A DNA stretch of 64,000 bases from Vandiemenella viatica. Lineage: Eukaryota; Arthropoda; Insecta; Orthoptera; Morabidae. A program made the translations under genes and the position numbers. Below, one piece after another: positions 57,401 through 64,000 of the stretch (position 1 is the first letter of the stretch; each line of letters begins with the position of its first letter). The stretch spans positions 5,456,001 through 5,520,000 of the forward strand of contig JARYHS010006964.1 of the NCBI GenBank assembly GCA_031002005.1, given 5' to 3'. The notes beneath the pieces are model-generated. The model was not told the DNA's origin. It saw only the letters and a program-made list of their open reading frames with translations, and did no database searches.

Positions 57401-58555
57401 CTTTAATAATTATTTTAACGGAAGCTGAATAAATTTCTCTAGATTCCTTAATTTATGTCTAGATACAATTCACTAAGAATGATAGAATATGTCAGGTAAG
57501 AACTTGATATCATTTTGATATCCTTTTTTATTTGTCAATTTCTCTATATCGAGTAAATACTACTGGAGATTAAATGACTGCAATATGAAATTTACTCTAT
57601 AATTGTAGCAAATTTTAATTAAAATTCTGACAAGCCAAAATTCTGGATTGTTATCTAATTTAAAACAAATAGGCATTTAAATCAAAAATTAGTTAAGATA
57701 TAAGAGTAATGTAACGACCCTACAATTAACCGGGAGGAAGTATTATTTATCAGCCATTAAATAATAGTTTTAGTTTCTTTTAAAGCTAACATTCCTTAAA
57801 ATGTGAATCCTCACATGATGTATTACTTCAGAAATGATTGATAATTGTTTCCTGTTCTTGTTTTCCCATTCAACAAACTCTTTTGGTAATTTTATTTAAC
57901 TATTAATCTAATAGTGCAATATTCCACATTAAAGTTTTGCGTGTTTGTAGAACTTGTGATTGTGTATATCTAAAATTATGCAATTATGTTTATTCACTTT
58001 TATTCTCATTTCAAAAAAAAAAAAACTGTTATTATAAACTTTGCTGAAATGGAGAGAAGACCTTTTCACTTCCTTTAGCAGCCCTCAAAGTAATTTTAGA
58101 ATTAATAATCAGTGTAGCACATTATAGACAGTCTTAAACTTTGTGCCCAGAGACCTACCTCTCTACATGCTCTATTCAAGCTGTCCTGCTTGCATGTGTT
58201 AGCCGCTGCATACTTTCAACAAGCCACACAGCTTTTTTAGGCCTCTGCAGTTCACCAGCTGCCTATTACTATCTCTCAATCAGAAGCTACTACTAGTGTC
58301 TTTTATGGTGTGTCTACTACAGCCTGAATTCTATATTCACGAGCTGTGTTCTGTGCATAAGCAACTTCCCGCTCTCTGTCCTTACACCGTATATATATAT
58401 TTTTTTTTTCACGATCAGTACTTTCTTTCTTCATGGCCTTTGCAGAACTATTGACTCCATAACCGCCTAACCTAACTGAATATTGCACTGCAGTAGTCCC
58501 AGGCGAGGTACAAGCATTCTAAAACATGACACTTCCATATTAAGATTCTGCCCAT
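57401..58555. other. Spacer, no gene seen
   Basis: AT-rich, unassigned. The 61-codon minus frame near 58303-58488 has no recognisable content. Confidence 0.45.
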
Positions 58556-58559
58556 AGCT

Positions 58560-58806
58560 GTTTTTTTTGTTTTTTTTTTTACTTATGGCTTTATGCCACG
58601 TCAACATCGAGACGGGATGGAATTGGGGACAATGAATGAGAAGAAATTCTGCCATGTCCTTTTGAAGGAAACATCCCAGCATTCGCCTGGAGTGATTTGG
58701 GGAAACCATGGAAAACTCAAATCTGGATGCCCAGATGGGGATTCGAACCACTGTTCTCTCTAATGCGAGGTCAGAGCGTTAACTGCTTACCCAAAACTGC
58801 TCGGTC
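58560..58806 (-). mobile_element. tRNA-derived SINE (family 1), copy 4 (best preserved head)
   Basis: On the minus strand the head (58806-58740) carries a good box B, GGTTCGAATCCCC (complement of 58738-58750), and a box-A-like TAAGCAGTTAACGC. The body continues with CATGGTTTCCCCAAATCACT and CCTTCAAAAGGACATGGCAG. The end is an AAGCCATAAGTAAAAAAA tail (58561-58595 in complement). Transcription would be by RNA polymerase III. Confidence 0.85.
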
Positions 58807-58939
58807 TGTAGACATATTCATGTGCATTAGCAATTTGAATGTAGAATATTTGAAAGAATATGGCCTGTTTCTAGGTAAGCTATGATATCTAAAGATAAAC
58901 TGGAATCATGAAAAATGTTAAGCCGCAAACACAATTTCA

Positions 58940-59590
58940 ATGCAATAGATGATGCTTGTGAAAGATGATGATCATTGGAATAAGCTCTGCTGGACTACTT
59001 CTAGAGTCCACCCACTAAATAGGGTAGAACAGCCTGTGCGAAGAACCTATGCAGCTGCTGGTGACGACGCTGCCAAGTGAGAGTTACTTTCTAGTATAGC
59101 ATAGTGTAACATCATAGTAGCATTCCGCCGACCAGCAAGTAGTACCGAGATGAGCGCATGAATACATTGTTTCAAGTCAGTCATAGCCGAACTATGGTAG
59201 CAGACGGCTCGCATCGTGTATTGTGCTAGACGCTATTTGAATAGTGCAGCGTAGTAAGCATTGTGAAGAAGACTGAATTTATTTAACCAGAACAGAAAGT
59301 CGAACAGTGAAAGAATATAGCAGAACTGTGAATGTGACTGTGGAAGTAATTTAGTGTGAAACGGATGGATTGTTAACTTTCCTTTTATCAAAGAATCTAG
59401 CCATCTACGGTTGACGAAGTCTCGATAGCTTTAACATATAAATTTTGGTAGTGGCCAACCGGTTCGATGTTGTACGTTATTTCAATAAATATGTGGATAA
59501 CTTAACTTCATTACTTTTCTTAGTTAATTATCCACCTCTTGTGTCAGACAGGTTGAGGACTCTACCTGGCGACTTACGGTGACTATGTAC
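58940..59590 (+). mobile_element. Possible LTR with primer-binding-like sequence
   Basis: A stretch with a GCTGGTGACGACGCTGCC promoter-like segment, AATAAATATG (about 59484-59493) and, near the end, CTCTACCTGGCGACTTACGG (59557-59576), where TGGCGAC resembles the start of a gypsy or BEL primer-binding site. I could not find a second LTR, and the terminal TG and CA were not fixed. A solo LTR or the 5' end of a deleted element is possible. Confidence 0.3.
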
Positions 59591-59919
59591 GAATTAAAAC
59601 TCAATTAACCAGCTTCTAGTGCTGTGTATTAATAATTTGAGAACTTTAATAAGCACAAAGTTCGGTCTTGCATTAATAAGAACAATCTATACAACCTCAT
59701 ATATTTACCATTAACCCAATAAATGTCTTACAGTAGGAAATGTGAACAATTAAAATCATTGAATTTTTTCACGTGTTATCATATGAGATGCCGTTTCAAC
59801 TCTGCACTGCTGTCTAATTCTTATTTTTCTTTGGACTTCCTCTCTCTCCAATCCACATGTTTAAGAGTACTTCTGAAACACCTGCAAGGATACTACCAAA
59901 GATGCTGGCATTTCCCTTT
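59591..59919. other. Spacer, no gene seen
   Basis: AT-rich; the frame at 59723-59956 runs into a SINE and is not a gene. Confidence 0.45.
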
Positions 59920-60165
59920 ATTTTTGGCTTATGGCTTAACGCCTCGCCAACGGTGAAGTCCATTGAGGAAGGAAAGTGACTGGGGCAAGTAAAGGGAAGG
60001 AATTCGGGCATGGCTGTTAAAAAGAATCATCCCAGCATTTACCTGAACTGATTTGGGGTAAATATGAAACACCTAAATCTTTGGGCATTCAAACCCAATT
60101 ACTCCCAGACGCGAGGCCAAAATGTTAACCATTCACCACCTACCATGCTCAATACGCCATTTTCA
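59920..60165 (-). mobile_element. tRNA-derived SINE (family 1), copy 5, diverged
   Basis: The same body as the other copies (TTGGCTTATGGCTTAACGCC, AAGGGAAGGAATTCGGGCAT, TGATTTGGGGTAAATATGAA on the plus strand) with several small deletions, including at box B (CATTCAAACCCAATT). Confidence 0.8.
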
Positions 60166-60538
60166 AAAAAATTAAGGTCATATATCGCGTTCCAAAAGTG
60201 TTAATGATGCTCAGATACAAGTGGAAATTCTCATGAATACTTGGTAAAATTGACATTAAAGTTTTGCCTCAAATTTATATACTATTAACATTGCCAGCGA
60301 TAATCATTCGTTGCAGCGGTCTAGCAGCTTAATCAACTAAATTACAACAGTGGCATATCACAGTCAGACAGACCAATGGCTTGTAAATCTTTTAAATGGC
60401 TTAGCCAAAAGAAGTCATTTTGAAAAGAGAATGAATAGCTTCATATCAATAAAAACTACATTAATTAAACATTAGATATTTAATTTCATAATACAAATGA
60501 CAGAAGAAAAAAATAAAGAACACTGTAAAATGGTACTT
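60166..60538. other. Spacer, probable intron of the zinc-finger gene
   Basis: No coding content; lies downstream of the exon's donor on the minus strand. Confidence 0.35.
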
Positions 60539-61131
60539 TACCTTTGTGAAGAAGTTGAAGACTTGATTTGTAAAATTTTCCCTTTATGCTTTTGGAGTGT
60601 ATTCGAATCTTCAAATATATTGGAGCAGCATATGCAAATGTACAATGGACAGTGAACAGTGTATATATGACAGAATACATGTTTTACTAAAAAATGCTTG
60701 GAAGAAAAATTTTGCATACATAATGCACAAGAAAGCTGAAATAATGCTGACGCTTTTAACCCACTCATTTTACAGTGGGAAATATGTGTGTGCGATGTTA
60801 ACATATCTGGTAATACATCACCACACTTTTCGCAGACATGTGCTGGTGGAATTAAAGGAATTAAATATCTGATATGTTTAAAAATATGTCTGACCAGCAA
60901 GCTGATTGTGGGGAATTTCTGCAGACACGTGGCACATGAGAATTTCAATGGCCTGATAAGTGACTCAGTTTCATTGCTCCTTTCTGACACTTGATCACTG
61001 TCCACAGTGCAGCCGATCAAAGTGGAAGTGTTTCTTACTAATGCTTCACTTCCAGGGAATTCCACCATATTTGCAGTCTTGCCACAGTAGTGAAGTAATT
61101 CCTTTTCTTCAAATTTAAATTGTGTGCTAAA
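60539..61131 (-). CDS. C2H2 zinc-finger exon (internal), minus strand
   Basis: An acceptor CATCTTTTTTAG precedes CACACAATTT at about 61128, and CACAAAG is followed by GTAAAG at about 60540, so this reads as an internal exon; an open frame also extends upstream to a Met at 61266, which I think is intron read-through. The peptide has an acidic or neutral N-terminal part (STQFKFEEKELLHYCG, EFPGSEALVRNTS), then finger 1 CATCLQKFPTISLLVRHIFKH, a degenerate finger CEKCGDVLPDMLTSHTHISH, finger 3 CALCMQNFSSKHFLVKHVFCH and a half finger CICCSNIFEDSNTLQKH. Linkers are long and lack TGEKP, unlike the arrays at 28 and 49 kb. It is paralogous to the exon at 35047-35515. Probably a nucleic-acid-binding host protein; other exons are not in view. 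Confidence 0.65.
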
Positions 61132-61319
61132 AAAGATGAGCTTCATTTGAAAGGTATTCAAAACACAATATATCATATTATTAGAAGTACAAACTTGAAC
61201 AGGATGTAGAGAGCATGGCCTATGGGTGGGTATACCTAGATGTAGTTGTTTGTTGCTAGATGGCACTGATCATGAGAGTGCCATAGGGGAAATAGGTTCA
61301 ATTGAACAGTAATTGCTGT
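61132..61319. other. Intergenic or intronic, no gene seen
   Basis: Short interval between the zinc-finger exon and the mariner-type relic. Confidence 0.4.
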
Positions 61320-62270
61320 ACAAACAGCATGGAATATTATGCCAATAGAAAACTCACAGACATATACTGGGTGTGTGAACTACCTGGTAACAATGCACAA
61401 GCAGCTGAACAATTGTACTGAGAGAGGTTCCCTCAGATAGTTGTATTGGTCCACCATATATTGTCATATGAGCATTGCAGTTTGTGCGAACATGGAGTGT
61501 TACAGAGTAATGGCCATTGTGAGGGCAGGCTACGAGTGATTCATAAGTCCGCCATAGAAGAAATTGTTTTGGATGCTGAAATAGGAATCCGAATTACAGC
61601 ACATGTTCCAGAGGAGTGTCATGGAATACTGTACACTATTGAGAGCTGAATCCTTATTCATATATCATCTCAAAAGAGGACACTCATCATTCCCAAAGAT
61701 TATCCTGCACTTGAGTGTTTTGCCAATGGTTTCTAGAAAAATGTTCCAAACTTGTTTGTTTACTATCATACGTTTTAGTAATCAATGCAGCGACTGTCAT
61801 GCAAGACAATGAGTCTGACAAAATCAATGTGTATTTGTGGTAATATGAGAACCCTCATGATGAAAGAACAGTACACAACATTATTTCTTAGTGAATGTTT
61901 GGCCACTAACCACTTGGTGGGGTCTTACATGTTTCCATTATGTATGACATCAGCACATGATAGCATCTTTCTGGAACTGCTTCAGGCAGTGCCACAAAAT
62001 GTGATGCAAAACATTTTGATTCAACATGATTGTGTACCTCCCCATTAAGGATTGTATGATTATCAACATTTCATCGCACAATTTGATATGTGTAACTGAT
62101 CAACTCTCCCCTCCCCACTATCTAGATTAGGGACACTTAAATCTGTTGTGTATAAAATATATGTAGATACTGAAATGGATCTAGACACAACAATTGTCTG
62201 CACTGCTGCAGATAATCAAGCAAATCCTGGTATTTTTGACAGTGTCGGATAATACATGCTTCAAAAGTAA
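61320..62270 (+). pseudogene. Mariner/Tc-type transposase relic with DUF4817-like N-terminus
   Basis: Pieces in order are YYANRKLTDIYWVCELPGNN and AQAAEQLY (61334-61422), the helix-turn-helix start; then IEEIVLDAEIGIRITAH (61554-61604); ADENPH-like GNMRTLMMKEQYTTLFLSEC (61840-61900); HLVGSYMFPLCMTSAHDSIF (61912-61972); LLQAVPQNVMQNILIQHDCVPPH (61975-62045), where the catalytic QHDGAPPH block is still recognisable; and LKSVVYKIYVDTEMD with ADNQANPGIFDSV (62128-62250). The order matches insect mariner-like transposases with a DUF4817 domain. Frameshifts and stops make it inactive. Ends were not located. Confidence 0.7.
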
Positions 62271-63235
62271 TCTTTCTTATTACTATGGAATAAATGTTTC
62301 CCCCTGACCACTGCCTTATATTCTATTATTTCGTGGAACTGTGCTACCATTTTCCCATATTTTATGTCATGGGTTACTATGCAACTCTGAATTGTTTTAA
62401 TGTTCTCCCCCTCCTCTTAAAGTTTTTACTATAAAAAGCAACAAATCTGCACACTTATTATTACAATGAACACAATTAATATTTTCTCTGGCATTAATGT
62501 AAAGATTAGATGTACTAATACTGTATTAAATAAATCGGAAATAATTGCTGAGAGTAATGCCAAGTATGAATGTAAGAAACGTGAAGAATTTGAAGTAGCA
62601 AGGCTGCTTCTACAAAAGCTGAGCAAAGTTTTTTGTACAAATACTTTATAAGTTGGCAAAATTATTTAAAATCAATATAAAAAATGTAAATCTTTGTATC
62701 GGTGTAACAGGTCTTCAGTTCTGTGGTATGGAATATATACGCGTGTAACAAAAAATGTATTGTGTTGCTCATTTATATTGCTTGCAAAAAATATAAATAA
62801 AAAAATAATCTCATATAACTATGCCGTACCTTGAAATAAAAATAGATTGACTTTACTGCCAGAATAAGAATTAACTTTTGTTAGAATTAAACATTTTCAA
62901 TATTTGTTGAAAAAAAATCAATAAATATAAAAACTAACAGCAACTGAGGCTCTTAAGTTTATACACACAATGCTAAAAAAAAAAAAAAAAAAAAAAATAT
63001 CATTACAGAAATAAAATATGAAATAATGCCAGGCAGCTAAACCAATTAAGTGTGGAAATCAATGAGAAATAGTCAGAGACATACAATAATTTAGTGATCA
63101 CTATTAGTATACTAAACTATTTGGAGTTGCAATGTGGATGAGTATAAGAAGGAATCTTGGAAGCCAAACTCATTACCAGAACATGATAGAAAATTGAACA
63201 TTAAAAGGGAAGTAGGTAACAAAAGTAGCTGCCTT
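62271..63235. other. Spacer, no gene seen
   Basis: AT-rich. A 61-codon frame at 62466-62651 (+) has a lysine/glutamate-rich middle but no recognisable motif. An A-run lies at 62977-62998. Confidence 0.45.
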
Positions 63236-63315
63236 CAGGATAGGGGGAAGATGGGGGTGTAGGGAAATTGCGACTGGAGCCTGTGCTCCATTGCAATTAA
63301 ATTAAATATCTATGG
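63236..63315 (+). mobile_element. 3' end of LINE family C
   Basis: TTCAGGATAGGGGGAAGATG followed by GACTGGAGCCTGTGCTCCAT matches the 3' UTR of the copy at 14515-14590 nearly base for base, and ends in an AATTAAATTAAAT tail. A very short, strongly 5'-truncated insertion. Confidence 0.85.
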
Positions 63316-64000
63316 AAACCATTGGGTAGTGTGAGATGGCAGTTGTATTCTGGTTTTAAAAATTGGTGTTTTAGCAGACTGATTGAGATACATAATTACA
63401 CAATATGAAGCTTTATGTGAAGTGACAACAGGAGGTTTTTTTTTTTATTGCTATTGAAGATTTTGACAGAAGGAAGAGGAATATTTTGAGATGAGGGCTT
63501 TGCTGCTTCCAAAGTAATGGTAATACTTGATCTATTTAGTATCAATCTACAAAAAGGTGTGTGGGTGACATTTTCCTTATATACATATCCACAACAAGGA
63601 AGGTAGGTTCAATTAAAATATTACAAGTAAAAGCTATAAATGGATCTGACATAAATACAGAAAAGATTTTGGTTTGTGTGTGTGTGTGTGTGCAGATAAA
63701 TACTATGCATTATCTAAATTAATGGTTTTTTTTTATTTATCACCTTTCAAAATTAACTTCATTCACTGTAAATATTTCAAAAATATTTACTCAGGTGTCT
63801 ACATGATTAAGTAAACAAAAATACAAAGCTATTAGTTCTGGAACAATATGTATTAGCAACAATAGCAGCTGCTGTATGATCTTTGTAGTTAGCATTATAC
63901 CACATGATGCTTCGAAAATGCATTACTACAAAAGTGTACAAACACACTTCTAAAATCTATACTGATTTATCAGATTCACATAGTAGGTATAAATTGTCCA
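63316..64000. other. Spacer to the window end, no gene seen
   Basis: AT-rich, with a short TG microsatellite at about 63672-63692. No gene supported. Confidence 0.5.

Noticed and set aside
58738..58806. A functional tRNA gene at 58.7-58.8 kb
   Set aside because: Box A and B resemble a tRNA, but the sequence continues into a shared body with an A-rich tail found in four other places, so it is a SINE head.

Overview
The window looks like a piece of an insect nuclear genome, AT-rich, intron-containing and dominated by decayed transposable elements. The mixture (CR1-like, RTE-like and jockey-like LINEs, tRNA-derived SINEs, hAT, Mutator-like and mariner-type relics, THAP and C2H2 zinc-finger exons) fits a large-genome insect, perhaps a polyneopteran such as a stick insect, cockroach or orthopteran. 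That placement is inference. Two runs of exactly 1000 N (11412-12411 and 41209-42208) are scaffold gaps, so the window is three contigs joined.

Layout: 1-11411 holds an unrecognised GC-rich ORF at the left edge, a LINE relic, a nearly full-length CR1-type LINE (3770-8724) with a PHD-like finger and an SGNH-esterase-like ORF1, a second truncated copy of a related element, two copies of a short 8-bp-TSD transposon and a THAP-domain relic. 12412-20309 holds a second LINE family (C), a Mutator-like transposase relic, a mariner-type relic inserted in what looks like the first exon of a SWIM/YqaJ-type gene, and a small hAT-like MITE.

The main structural feature is a large inverted duplication. The left arm is 20310-31096 (10.8 kb) and the right arm is 46289-56587 (10.3 kb), separated by 15.2 kb. 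Each arm carries, in mirror order, an RTE-like LINE, a jockey-like LINE split by a nested 4-kb LINE, then a C2H2 zinc-finger exon followed by decayed further fingers. The left zinc-finger copy keeps six complete fingers; the right copy has lost the end of the last finger through a 29-bp deletion. Each arm has private insertions (a SINE on the left, a MITE on the right) with the empty site visible in the other arm, so the duplication has a relative chronology.

The spacer (31097-46288) carries a complete 3.5-kb hAT transposon with perfect 8-bp target-site duplications, a minus-strand C2H2 exon with a premature stop, SINEs, a possible promoter and coding exon on the minus strand, and a LINE-C-type element whose 3' side is cut off exactly at the right-arm junction. 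To the right of the duplication (56588-64000) are the 5' half of the RTE-like LINE, more SINEs, an LTR-like stretch, a second minus-strand C2H2 exon paralogous to the one at 35 kb, and another mariner-type relic. I see no CRISPR array, no stand-alone tRNA or rRNA gene and no bacterial-style operon. Likely host genes are limited to the zinc-finger exons and a few candidate exons; everything else coding is transposon-derived and broken.
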